Below are positions 1 to 7,914 of a stretch of 64,000 nucleotides of DNA, one piece after another. A program made the position numbers and the translations under genes. The DNA lies in assembly GCF_019972315.1 (NCBI RefSeq), contig NZ_BLIZ01000001.1, positions 3,409,922 to 3,473,921 of the forward strand. The letters run 5' to 3'. Under the pieces are notes generated by a model, which did not search any database, was not told the DNA's origin, and was given only the letters and a program-made list of their open reading frames with translations. Origin of the DNA: Geobacter sp. AOG1. GTDB taxonomy: Bacteria > Desulfobacterota > Desulfuromonadia > Geobacterales > Geobacteraceae. Numbering within the stretch: position 1 is the stretch's first letter; the number at the start of each line of letters is the position of its first letter.

Positions 1-556
1 CACCGGTGCCTACCTGAGAACGACCATGGGAGCGCTCGCGCTCTTCGGCACACCGCCGGAAAAATTCTGGCCGTACAACGTCCCCGACTTCGATAAGGAA
101 CCGAGCGCCTTCTGCTACGCCTATGCCCAGAATTACCAGGCGCTCCAGTACTACCGCCTTGACCCTCCCGGCACTACCCCTGTAGCATTTCTCAACACCA
201 TAAAGAACTACCTCGCGGCCGGCTATGTTTCCATCATCGGCTTTACCGTCTACAACTCCTATAACCAGGCAGCAACAACAGGCAAGATACCTTTCCCCGT
301 CCGGACCGACAAGGTGGTCGGCGGACATGCCATCGTCATCGTTGGCTATGACGACACCATGAAGATCAAGAACACCAATCCGGGCGGCGTTGAAACCACC
401 GGAGCCCTGTTGATCCGCAACTCGTGGGGAACAGGATGGGGTGCCGGGGGATACGGTTGGCTCCCCTACGACTACATCCTCAAAGGGCTTGCGGTGGACT
501 GCTGGTCCATGCTCAAGGGAGAATGGGCGGACAGCGGACAGTTCGGATTGCCTTGA
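1..556 (+). CDS. Papain-like C1 family cysteine peptidase, C-terminal part (5' end outside window)
   Basis: The frame is open to the left window edge, so the gene starts upstream. The visible ATG at 26 is internal, because the residues before it (TGAYLRTTMG) already fit the C1A fold. The catalytic His lies in GGHAIVIVGYDD (codon 326-328) and the catalytic Asn in RNSWGTGWG (codon 419-421), in the usual C1A order. The catalytic Cys and any signal peptide would be upstream and cannot be checked. Such enzymes hydrolyse peptide bonds; bacterial members are mostly exported or pro-enzymes. A strong terminator (590-634) follows, so it probably ends a transcription unit. It sits beside a run of other hydrolases on the same strand. 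Confidence 0.85.
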   Translation, partial: TGAYLRTTMGALALFGTPPEKFWPYNVPDFDKEPSAFCYAYAQNYQALQYYRLDPPGTTPVAFLNTIKNYLAAGYVSIIGFTVYNSYNQAATTGKIPFPVRTDKVVGGHAIVIVGYDDTMKIKNTNPGGVETTGALLIRNSWGTGWGAGGYGWLPYDYILKGLAVDCWSMLKGEWADSGQFGLP

Positions 557-589
557 CCATTGCGGTCAAGCGATATCGTGGCACGAGCA

Positions 590-634
590 TAACTAAAAAC
601 GGGTTAACTCAACGGGTTAACCCGTTTTTAGTTA
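590..634 (+). terminator. Rho-independent terminator after the C1 peptidase
   Basis: A perfect 19-bp inverted repeat (590-608 and 616-634) has a 7-nt loop. The right arm contains TTTTT and an A-rich tract follows on the + strand. The left arm carries AAAAA, so it could act in both directions. It separates the peptidase gene from the downstream cluster. Confidence 0.8.
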
Positions 635-639
635 TAAAA

Positions 640-925
640 AATACCCTTTCGTCCTCTTGTCTGCACACCATATGTTTGTTTTGCTAAATGCCTGGCACAC
701 AAGAGTTGGGAGACGGCCGGAACTGCTTTCACTTCCTGTAAGGGCGAATCCATCGGCCTGGTCATACAGAGGGTCTCTCAACAGCGCGAAACCCGTGCCT
801 TGAACAACAAAAAGCGCATGAGAAAAGCTCGTGAGGGATACACGGCGATGCCGGCTGACCGACCTCCAAGGCCGGAGCCACGGAGTGGGATACCCACCGA
901 CAACGGGAGATGACAGGGAGAAGAG
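640..925 (+). other. Non-coding leader region upstream of the hydrolase cluster
   Basis: There is no convincing gene in these 286 bases. The distal part (about 840-910) is GC-rich and can fold: GTGGG/CCCAC at 885-897 makes a tight hairpin, and two GCCGG blocks lie at 850 and 871. A 20-base block at 890-909 resembles one at 2690-2709 upstream of the next gene (16 of 20 identical). A ribosome-binding GGGAGAAG precedes the ATG at 926. It does not match the c-di-GMP (GEMM) riboswitch core. Function is unknown. Confidence 0.4.
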
Positions 926-2644
926 ATGGAACGACGTACGATTATCGTCGGAGTGCACGGCATCGGGGACCAGAGTTCCTTCGAGACGATTCAGGCCATC
1001 GCCCGCCAGGTCTGCAAGTTTTATCAGGCGCCGGGGGCTATCCCCCTGGGGCGGTTCCAACCGTCAAGAAACACTCCTGCACCACCCCCTTTCTTCCCCC
1101 AAAACCCGCCAGACCCACTGCTCCCCCACCCCATCGGCTTCGCCGAAGTTTACTGGGCCGATATCCCGCGCTGCGTGGCGAAAAGGGGATACACCCTGGA
1201 GGAGGCAAAACGGTGGGCAAAGACCATCGTTGACCGCCTCCGTTTGAACTACCCCGGCAGCTTCACTCCCCGGGATTACCGGACCATCAAGCGGGTCCTG
1301 GAGGAGATGATCGACACCATCGCCGTGCTGGAGCGGCTCCTCTTCCTGGCGGACAAGGCGGGGCTCTTCCGCTTCGACTTGAAAAAATTGCTCGACGATT
1401 ACCTCGGGGACGTGCAACTCGTGACCGAATTCACGCTTCACCGGCAGAAAATCCTCGACCGCTTTTTCGTCACCATGGAGGGGATTCACACCGCCGACCC
1501 CGACGCGGAGATCCAGATCGTCTCACACAGCGAGGGGACGGTGGTCACCTTCCTCGCCCTCCTGGAAGCCATGTGCGCAGATCCGGCGAGCCGCCCCGCC
1601 TGGCTTTCCCAAGTACGGGGGCTCATGACCATCGGCTCCCCCATCGATAAACACCTCCTCCTCTGGCCCGAGCTCTGGCGCCCCCTCGAAGGGATACAGT
1701 GGAACCCGCGACCGGAAGAGCGGATCAGGTGGCTCAACTATTACGACTACGGCGATCCCGTAGGATTCATGCTCGACACCGCCCGTCTCTGGTTGGAACT
1801 CCACGGCGGCACCGGCTTCGCCTTTGGCGAGGGGGACGATTTCGGCTACAGCAGGTACTATCTCCCCGGCAAGGCCCATATGGACTACTGGGACGATGAT
1901 TACCTCTTTGGTCATTTCCTGAGCAGAATCGTCGCTCCGGTGCCGTCGGAAAAGCGCTACGAAGCGCGCCCGAAAAACGCCCCCGGCGCCAGACTGGCAA
2001 CCTATCTGGTTCCCTATGCCGTCATCGCCATCCTCCTTTTCGGAGCGGTCTACCTTCTGTACAAGAGCGTCGCATCCTGCATTGTCACCGAAACCGCTCC
2101 GATGGCAATCATCCGGGACATTACCGGTATCTCCCTGCTCCTGGCGGGAATCACAGTTTCGGCCCGCATCCCGCGGCTCACCCGCAAGCGGAGTCTCTAC
2201 CTGGTCGGGCCGGCCCTCTTTCTCGGCGCAGTGCTCCTCTACCCCCTTCTTGTCAGCGAAGGGCTACGACAGCGCCTGGGGGAATTCTTCGTCCCCCTCG
2301 GCATCGATCCTACTTCCGGAGTGCTCATCCTAGCCACCGCCATCCTCACCCTCACCACCCTCATAGGCGGCGCATTCCCGAAGGGGGGTATGAAACCACT
2401 GCTCATCGGCGGCGGATGCGCCGTATCAGCCATCGTCGCCGCAGTTGTTTCGGGAGATGCGGACCACAAGGCAGTGTGGCCGATCTTCCCGGCCGCGGCG
2501 GCGTTTCTTTACCTCTGGTGGCTGGCGGCGCTCCTCTTCGACCTGACCTTCGTCTGGCAGCGCTATATCCGCCAGGCAAAGGGGATTATTCACCTCAACA
2601 AGCTCTATCGGGCCCGTACTGCTGCAGCATCGGCGCAGAAATAA
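926..2644 (+). CDS. Membrane-anchored alpha/beta hydrolase (lipase/esterase-like), function unknown
   Basis: 572 residues. The N-terminal half looks like an alpha/beta hydrolase: a strand plus oxyanion segment TIIVGVHGIGD at residues 5-15, and a nucleophile elbow VSHSEGT with Ser202, a variant of GxSxG with Ser-His-Ser-Glu-Gly. There is no signal peptide. The C-terminal third (about 355-560) has roughly six hydrophobic segments, for example LVPYAVIAILLFGAVYLL and FLYLWWLAALLFDLTFVW. The catalytic domain should therefore be tethered to the inner membrane, probably on the cytoplasmic side. The start is supported by GGGAGAAG seven bases upstream. It heads the + strand cluster that continues with a phospholipase D-like lipoprotein. 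The fold assignment is moderately sure; substrate is unknown. Confidence 0.7.
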   Translation: MERRTIIVGVHGIGDQSSFETIQAIARQVCKFYQAPGAIPLGRFQPSRNTPAPPPFFPQNPPDPLLPHPIGFAEVYWADIPRCVAKRGYTLEEAKRWAKTIVDRLRLNYPGSFTPRDYRTIKRVLEEMIDTIAVLERLLFLADKAGLFRFDLKKLLDDYLGDVQLVTEFTLHRQKILDRFFVTMEGIHTADPDAEIQIVSHSEGTVVTFLALLEAMCADPASRPAWLSQVRGLMTIGSPIDKHLLLWPELWRPLEGIQWNPRPEERIRWLNYYDYGDPVGFMLDTARLWLELHGGTGFAFGEGDDFGYSRYYLPGKAHMDYWDDDYLFGHFLSRIVAPVPSEKRYEARPKNAPGARLATYLVPYAVIAILLFGAVYLLYKSVASCIVTETAPMAIIRDITGISLLLAGITVSARIPRLTRKRSLYLVGPALFLGAVLLYPLLVSEGLRQRLGEFFVPLGIDPTSGVLILATAILTLTTLIGGAFPKGGMKPLLIGGGCAVSAIVAAVVSGDADHKAVWPIFPAAAAFLYLWWLAALLFDLTFVWQRYIRQAKGIIHLNKLYRARTAAASAQK

Positions 2645-2715
2645 TCGAACCGTCAAAGGGAGCCGGGCACGGAAGCCTAAGGGGCCGGCATACCTACCAA
2701 CCACCGGAGGTACCC

Positions 2716-4983
2716 ATGAAAACACGTTTCCTCGTAGCTCTGCTCCTCGGCATCGCCCTGTCCGGCTGCGCCGGGCAGAAGCCTTCCGGACTCCCCCTCG
2801 ATACGATAACGCAGAAAGCCTCCGCCGGCCCGCTCTCGGCCAGCGAAGCCCGCATCATCACCGATAACGACGCGGCGTTTCTCTCCAAATTACGGATGAT
2901 CGAAGGAGCCCGCACTTCCATCGACCTGATGTATTACATCTACGCGGACGACCAGAGCTCGTCGGTGCTGACCAAGGCGCTCATCGACGCGGCCCGTCGG
3001 GGGGTGACGGTGAGGCTCCTCGTCGACTACCACACCAACTACAGGCACCTCGACCTCTTCTCCCTTGTGGAAAAAGAGAGTAACGGCAACCTCCGGGTGA
3101 GGTTCTACAACCGGCCGACGCGGAACATTATCAAAGATGCCGTCTATCTGACCATGGGATGCTCCCGCGAGACCGCAGCGGCAAAACCGGAGGCATGCAG
3201 CGCCGAGAAGTTCGCCGCCATCGACCGGCTCTTCGCCGACGAGACCATCGATGGCAGGCCGGCAACGGACCGGAATATCTCCAACCTGAACATCGGCAAT
3301 TCGGGGCTCTTCCTGTCGGGGCTCTACTCCAAGCGGGGGGACGTCATGGCGCTCGCCAGCCAGAGCGGCCAGCAGATCGACGTCCAGAGCATGCAGGGGG
3401 GAGCCCCGCCCACTGCCGACCAGAAGGAGCAGATGAAAAAATTCAGCAAGGTCTACTGGGAGTCGCGAACCGGCGCGCCGTTCCAGCGGCTGACGGCCAA
3501 TGCCGAGCTTTTCTTCGCCTTCACCATGTACGGTGGCCAGCTCAATCCCATCAAGGAGACCGTCTCCTCGCTCCTCCCCATCGACAGGAAATTCTCCGAC
3601 GACGAGGTGCGGGACTGGGACCACCTTACCGACTACCTCCACCACAAGCTCCTCTTGGTGGACGGCATGACGGCCCAGATGGGGGGAAGGAACGTGGAGA
3701 ACTCCTACCACATGCGGCCGAACCCGTTGACCAGCAAATACGTCTTCATGGATACCGACATCCACGTTGTCCTCGCCACAGGGAGCGACGCCATTCGACA
3801 GGCGTTCGACTCCCTCTGGAACTTCGACACCATGGTCGCCACTCTGGATGAGGTACGTCACCACGCTCCCAACGACTTCGTCATCAACCTGAAATACGCC
3901 GAGAACAGATGCCGAATCATTGAGGGGAAAGAGAAACGTGAAGCCTGTATCCGGAAGGAACAGCAGGAAAGCGTTCACACCTTGGACGAGCGGATGGCCG
4001 ACTGCCGCACGACCATGGAGGAGAACGCTCGCGCCTACCGCGAGACCTACCTCCCCACCATCCCGCAGCAGCCTGCACCGGGTTTCGCCCTTGACAGCGG
4101 CAGCGTCCTCGCCTACCTGGAAAACCTCCCGTTTGACCGGGCACTTCCCCCAGAAAAGCGGGTCCGCACCTACGGTGCCCCTGTCGGGAAGGAGGCCGAA
4201 AACGGAAAGTACATCCACGACATCTGGATCAAGGAGATCCCGGCGGTCTGCGCGGTGGCCACCCCCGATGCGCCGAAGCGGATCGTCCTCCACAACGCCT
4301 ACTTCTTCCCACCCGCCAACCTCACCCATGAGCTGAGCCGGATGGTGAACGGCGACTACGACTGCTCCAATGTCACCGTTACGGTCCTCACCAACTCCAT
4401 CCAGACCACCGATCTCAACGTGGTGAACCTGGCCGCCCGGCACTCCCTCAAGGCGTTCTCCGAGTTCTACCAGCAGAAGAGTGACCCGGCGAAACGGGCG
4501 AAGTTCGACTACTTCGAATACCAGCCCCGGCCGGAGGAACCTCTCTCGCTCCACACCAAGGTTTCGGTCTTCGGGGACGACGTCACCATCGGCTCGGCCA
4601 ATGCCGACGTCCGCAGTTTCATGATGGACAGCAACAACGTCATGCTCGTCCGAAACGCCCCCGGCTTTGTGAAGGAGTACCTCGCTTTCGTCCAGGGGAT
4701 TCTGGATGACCCGGCACGGGCTAGGAAGCTCAACGACTACTTCGTCACCACCCCCCGCGACGTGATCCTCCAGGAGGACCTGGCGACATTCCGGCAGATC
4801 CTGGCCAAGTATGGGGTCGACCGGAAGCTGAACGAGGGTGAGCAAAAAGAGATCGAAGGACGTTTCGTACAAATGCTGAACGACTCCTACGAACTGACCA
4901 GTGCATCCATCGACACCGGCAGCACTGCGGCCAAACGGCGGGAGAAACAGGACAGCTTCAACGAAGAGTTCAAACCGATCTAG
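2716..4983 (+). CDS. Phospholipase D superfamily lipoprotein
   Basis: 755 residues starting at an ATG preceded by GGAGG. The N-terminus is a lipoprotein signal, MKTRFLVALLLGIALSGCAG, with the lipobox Cys at residue 19. Two HKD-type motifs are visible. The first is HHKLLLVDG (His309, Lys311, Asp316) followed by GGRN. The second is LHTKVSVFGDD (His613, Lys615) followed by GSAN, where the usual Asp four residues after Lys is Gly and the acidic residues are shifted by one. Known relatives are cardiolipin synthases, phospholipases and nucleases acting by a phospho-histidine intermediate. A periplasmic, membrane-attached location is expected. It is longer than bacterial cardiolipin synthases (about 400-480), with an insert between the motifs. 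It lies in an apparent operon with two small envelope proteins and a second hydrolase. Confidence 0.82.
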   Translation: MKTRFLVALLLGIALSGCAGQKPSGLPLDTITQKASAGPLSASEARIITDNDAAFLSKLRMIEGARTSIDLMYYIYADDQSSSVLTKALIDAARRGVTVRLLVDYHTNYRHLDLFSLVEKESNGNLRVRFYNRPTRNIIKDAVYLTMGCSRETAAAKPEACSAEKFAAIDRLFADETIDGRPATDRNISNLNIGNSGLFLSGLYSKRGDVMALASQSGQQIDVQSMQGGAPPTADQKEQMKKFSKVYWESRTGAPFQRLTANAELFFAFTMYGGQLNPIKETVSSLLPIDRKFSDDEVRDWDHLTDYLHHKLLLVDGMTAQMGGRNVENSYHMRPNPLTSKYVFMDTDIHVVLATGSDAIRQAFDSLWNFDTMVATLDEVRHHAPNDFVINLKYAENRCRIIEGKEKREACIRKEQQESVHTLDERMADCRTTMEENARAYRETYLPTIPQQPAPGFALDSGSVLAYLENLPFDRALPPEKRVRTYGAPVGKEAENGKYIHDIWIKEIPAVCAVATPDAPKRIVLHNAYFFPPANLTHELSRMVNGDYDCSNVTVTVLTNSIQTTDLNVVNLAARHSLKAFSEFYQQKSDPAKRAKFDYFEYQPRPEEPLSLHTKVSVFGDDVTIGSANADVRSFMMDSNNVMLVRNAPGFVKEYLAFVQGILDDPARARKLNDYFVTTPRDVILQEDLATFRQILAKYGVDRKLNEGEQKEIEGRFVQMLNDSYELTSASIDTGSTAAKRREKQDSFNEEFKPI

Positions 4984-4996
4984 GGAGGATCGTTCC

Positions 4997-5371
4997 ATGG
5001 ACACGACACGTTTGAACGACATAGGCATTGGAACCCCCATCTCTCCTAGGGTTTTCTTAGCCTTTGCGGCAACTGCAATCATTACCGGCTTCCTAACGAC
5101 CACCGCAGCAAGCGAGGAGTTCAGGCCCCTCAAGCTCCCACAGCAGTCGGTTTCACCCTACCAGCAATACCAGCCGCCTCCCCAGCAGACGCAGCAGGGG
5201 GTGGACGAGGCGATCTACGAGAACTTTGCCCGGGAGGTAAGCGGGATGACCGCGAAGCGGAAGAAGAAGCTGATCGCGAACTTCTCAGCGAAACGGGATA
5301 GGGCCATACGAAACCGGCAGGCGGACCAGAGCCTGCACTACCAGAGGCTCCTGGAAATCCTGAAAAAGTAG
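4997..5371 (+). CDS. Small exported hypothetical protein
   Basis: 124 residues; the start is chosen at the ATG preceded by GGGAGGAT, 13 bases after the phospholipase D gene stops. A hydrophobic segment FLAFAATAIITGFLTTTAA (about residues 20-38) would serve as a signal peptide or anchor, cleaving near TTTAAS. The mature part has a Pro/Gln-rich linker (QQYQPPPQQTQQ) and a basic C-terminal helix containing AKRKKKL. No family is recognised. Close spacing on both sides suggests co-translation with the neighbours, perhaps as a partner or chaperone of the lipoprotein enzymes; that role is inference only. Confidence 0.6.
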   Translation: MDTTRLNDIGIGTPISPRVFLAFAATAIITGFLTTTAASEEFRPLKLPQQSVSPYQQYQPPPQQTQQGVDEAIYENFAREVSGMTAKRKKKLIANFSAKRDRAIRNRQADQSLHYQRLLEILKK

Positions 5372-5383
5372 GGAGGAAGCCCC

Positions 5384-5866
5384 ATGAAAACGATGGTAAC
5401 ACTCCTGCTCATCTCACTCGGGTTTGTGGCCGCCGTCGCCGCCCACGGAGAGACGGCGGAGGAGATCGAAAAGAAATACAGCTACGGCGAGGTGGCCAAG
5501 ACTGCCCAGCAGTTAGGCATTGAAGCACCCCGAAACGAAAAGGAATTCGAGATGCTGGTGAATTACCGCCACGAGCAGGACCACAACAAGCTCTACGAAT
5601 GCGCGATGCTCAGCGTTTGCCTCCTCATCTCGCTGGTCATCGTCCTGCGGTTCATCACCTCCAAGCCCATCTATTCGTCAACTCACATCGTTAATGCCGT
5701 TGGGCTGATTTTCATCATCTTCGGGACGATCTTCCTCGTCCTGCTCACCGATTCGGAATCGCAGCTGACAGCCTCCATGGGGATCATTGGAGCCGTCGCC
5801 GGCTACCTCTTCGGGACGATGCGCAGGGGGGAGGAGGGGTCCGGCGGTGGGGAGAAAAACTCATGA
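5384..5866 (+). CDS. Small membrane protein of unknown function
   Basis: 160 residues, ATG preceded by GGGAGGAAG. It begins with a signal-like segment (LLLISLGFVAAVAAHG), then a charged region of about 50 residues containing EEIEKKYSYGEV and EKEFEMLVNYRHEQDH. Three hydrophobic segments follow: LYECAMLSVCLLISLVIVL, HIVNAVGLIFIIFGTIFLVLL and MGIIGAVAGYLFGTM. The tail is GGEE/GGGE-rich. No family is recognised. The stop codon overlaps the next ATG (ATGA, 5863-5866), which implies translational coupling to the lipoprotein hydrolase. Confidence 0.62.
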   Translation: MKTMVTLLLISLGFVAAVAAHGETAEEIEKKYSYGEVAKTAQQLGIEAPRNEKEFEMLVNYRHEQDHNKLYECAMLSVCLLISLVIVLRFITSKPIYSSTHIVNAVGLIFIIFGTIFLVLLTDSESQLTASMGIIGAVAGYLFGTMRRGEEGSGGGEKNS

Positions 5867-7167
5867 ATAAAGCGCTTCACACCACCATTTTCATCCGCTG
5901 CCTCGTCATCCTGATGCTGTCCACTACTCTGGCGGGGTGCGTCGGCAACGGCCAGTACCGCACCTCCTACCAGCCATGCACGATCACCGCGGAGAAGGGG
6001 GCGTGCGAGACGGCGTCCCTCGAGGAAAACGACGACTACCTTCTTGGCTTCGTGGAGTTCGACGATCAGGGATGGCTCTGGGACCGAAAACAGGCCGACG
6101 CGGTGGTGGACCGGCTTCTCGCCCGTGATGCCCTGGAGTCGGGGCTCCTCATGGTCGTCTACGTTCACGGCTGGCGCCACAACGCCTCCCCCGGCGACGA
6201 CAACGTGGCATCGTTCCGGGAAACCCTCCGGCGCATCCACGCCTATGAGCACATTGCCAGCCAGAATGAGGGGCGCCAGGAGCGGAAAGTGGCCGGAATC
6301 TACGTCGGCTGGCGGGGACTCTCCGCCGATCTGGAGCCGATCACGACCCTCTCCTTCTGGGACCGCAAGAACACGGCCGACAAGATCGGCCACGGTGCCC
6401 TGACCGACCTCATGGTGCGGCTTGAAGAGGTTCAACTTTCCCACCTCGCGGTCTACGATGAAGGGAAGAACCGGCTGGCCCGAACCAAGCTGATCGTCGT
6501 CGGGCACAGCTTCGGCGGGCAGATGGTCTACTCCGCCCTCTCCCAGATCCTCATCGACCGGTTCTCAGGTGTGGAGGGAGAGGAGCCCCAGACCTTCGGC
6601 GACCTCGTAATCCTCGTCAACCCCGCCTTCGAGGCCGCCCGTTTCACCCCGCTGCACGACCTGGCCGGCGTACGGAAATGGTACCCCGACGGGCAGCTTC
6701 CCCTCGTGACGCTCTTCACGTCGGAATCGGACCAGGCGACCGGGGTGGCGTTCCCCCTGGGGCGGTGGTTCTCAACCCTGTTCGAAAACTACCGCGATCC
6801 AAACCAGGAACTGGCGGACCGGCAGACCGTGGGACATTTCCAGCCATACCGGACCCACGAACTGCGCCCACGCCCGGAGAAAGGGAAGCCTGCCTCGCCA
6901 ATGGCTGAGGCCGAGCAGAAGACCGCCGATTTCCGTGCCGTCCAGTCGGCGCGGCAGCAGTGGATCGATCTTTCCTCCCGCAACGGCTGGTCTCTGGAAC
7001 TGGGAGGGGCGCAACTCAGCCACCTCGGCACGTCCGTTTCCCGCAACCCCTTCTATGTGGTGTCGGTAGACAAACGGATTATCGACGGCCATGGCGACAT
7101 CTGGAATCCGACGTTTCTCGAATTCCTGCGGCAGTTCATTCTCTTCACGACCATCGTCAAGGAGTAG
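5863..7167 (+). CDS. Alpha/beta hydrolase lipoprotein
   Basis: 434 residues. The signal RCLVILMLSTTLAGCVGNG contains a lipobox LAGC (Cys26), so the product should be lipidated and periplasm-facing. The oxyanion/strand element MVVYVHGWRHNA is followed by the nucleophile elbow VVGHSFGGQ (Ser216), a canonical GxSxG. Likely activity is an esterase, lipase or peptidase; the substrate is not deducible. The start overlaps the preceding stop by four bases. Together with the gene at 926 this gives two different serine hydrolases in one cluster, one cytoplasm-side and polytopic, the other lipid-anchored outside. Confidence 0.78.
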   Translation: MNKALHTTIFIRCLVILMLSTTLAGCVGNGQYRTSYQPCTITAEKGACETASLEENDDYLLGFVEFDDQGWLWDRKQADAVVDRLLARDALESGLLMVVYVHGWRHNASPGDDNVASFRETLRRIHAYEHIASQNEGRQERKVAGIYVGWRGLSADLEPITTLSFWDRKNTADKIGHGALTDLMVRLEEVQLSHLAVYDEGKNRLARTKLIVVGHSFGGQMVYSALSQILIDRFSGVEGEEPQTFGDLVILVNPAFEAARFTPLHDLAGVRKWYPDGQLPLVTLFTSESDQATGVAFPLGRWFSTLFENYRDPNQELADRQTVGHFQPYRTHELRPRPEKGKPASPMAEAEQKTADFRAVQSARQQWIDLSSRNGWSLELGGAQLSHLGTSVSRNPFYVVSVDKRIIDGHGDIWNPTFLEFLRQFILFTTIVKE

Positions 7168-7174
7168 CCATTCG

Positions 7175-7189
7175 GGAGCGAAACGCTCC
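7175..7189 (+). promoter_or_regulatory. Short hairpin in the leader of the M15 peptidase gene
   Basis: GGAGCG, loop AAA, CGCTCC form a perfect 6-bp stem between the hydrolase stop (7167) and the M15 start (7209). There is no T-run, so it is not a terminator. It may affect mRNA processing or translation; this is weak inference. Confidence 0.3.
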
Positions 7190-7208
7190 ATATAGGGAGA
7201 AGCCATAC

Positions 7209-7811
7209 ATGAGCATGATACTTTTCGGAAACGACGTCCTTTTTCAGCAGCGTTTTCTCAAGGCCGCAGGATTTTATACCGGGGACCTGGACGGGGATTG
7301 GGGACCGCTCACCGATGGGGCAATGACGTCATTCGAAAAGAAATCACGGGAGATAACAGCCGCTCTTGGCACGTTCGATTCGCTGTCGGAACGGTCCATT
7401 CTCACACTCAATCCCAAGGCTCAGGAAGCGGCACGGGCATTCCTCAAGAAGGTGCGCGACGCCGATATCGGCGGCATCCGTATCGTCTCGGGGACCCGCA
7501 CCTACGCCGAGCAGAATGCCCTTTACCGCAAGGGACGCTTCGGGAATCCACCGCCGGTCGTCACCAAGGCCAAGGGGGGTCAGAGCAACCACAATTTCGG
7601 CATCGCCTGGGACATCGGCATCTTCCAAAACGGGCAGTATCTGGACAAGCCGGACCTCTACGAGCGAGCCGCCCGTATCGGCCTCGTCGACAGCCTCGAA
7701 TGGGGCGGAGACTGGAAAAGCTTCAAGGACCTCCCCCACTTCCAGCTTGCCACGGGGAATCCGATCAAGTTAGTCTGCGCAAAGTTTGAAAACGGACAGG
7801 CCTATGTGTAA
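7209..7811 (+). CDS. Peptidoglycan-binding / M15 family peptidase (D-Ala-D-Ala carboxypeptidase or L-Ala-D-Glu endopeptidase type)
   Basis: 200 residues; start chosen at ATG 7209 after GGGAGAAG. An N-terminal repeat resembling peptidoglycan-binding domain 1 (FLKAAGFYTGDLDGDWGPLT) is followed by an M15 zinc peptidase domain. The zinc ligands are SNHNFGIAWD (His128, Asp135) and the C-terminal PHF His177; IVSGTRT.AEQ precedes them. Enzymes of this type cleave peptidoglycan stem peptides and include VanY/LdcB relatives and phage endolysins. No signal peptide is visible, which is odd for a periplasmic enzyme. No phage genes flank it, so it is better read as a member of the upstream hydrolase cluster than as an endolysin. 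Confidence 0.82.
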   Translation: MSMILFGNDVLFQQRFLKAAGFYTGDLDGDWGPLTDGAMTSFEKKSREITAALGTFDSLSERSILTLNPKAQEAARAFLKKVRDADIGGIRIVSGTRTYAEQNALYRKGRFGNPPPVVTKAKGGQSNHNFGIAWDIGIFQNGQYLDKPDLYERAARIGLVDSLEWGGDWKSFKDLPHFQLATGNPIKLVCAKFENGQAYV

Positions 7812-7914
7812 TCGACATCCGATTGAAAACCTGGTAATAGCCCCATAATCGGATATGATATGAGAGTTAGCAATAACGGTTTAATTATGCAGCGATAAAC
7901 AAGCGAGGTATTCC
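7812..7914 (+). promoter_or_regulatory. Intergenic region with an 8-bp inverted repeat upstream of the amylase
   Basis: ATCCGATT (7817-7824) and AATCGGAT (7847-7854) form a perfect inverted repeat with 22 bases between. No T-run follows, so it is a candidate operator rather than a terminator. A CATAAT element lies at 7844-7849, inside this region. GAGG lies seven bases before the amylase ATG. Confidence 0.35.

Noticed and set aside
640-925. GEMM (c-di-GMP/cGAMP) riboswitch before the hydrolase cluster
   Set aside because: The region has a GCCACGGA stretch but lacks the conserved AAAGGGCAAACC and GGACGCAAAGCC core.
2890-5133. A 747-codon open frame on the - strand
   Set aside because: It is fully antisense to the phospholipase D-like gene, which has a signal peptide, RBS and catalytic motifs. 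The antisense product has no recognisable domain; it arises from GC-rich codon bias.
7209-7811. Phage endolysin / prophage remnant
   Set aside because: The M15 peptidase resembles endolysins, but no holin, integrase or structural phage genes are near and it fits the upstream operon-like cluster.
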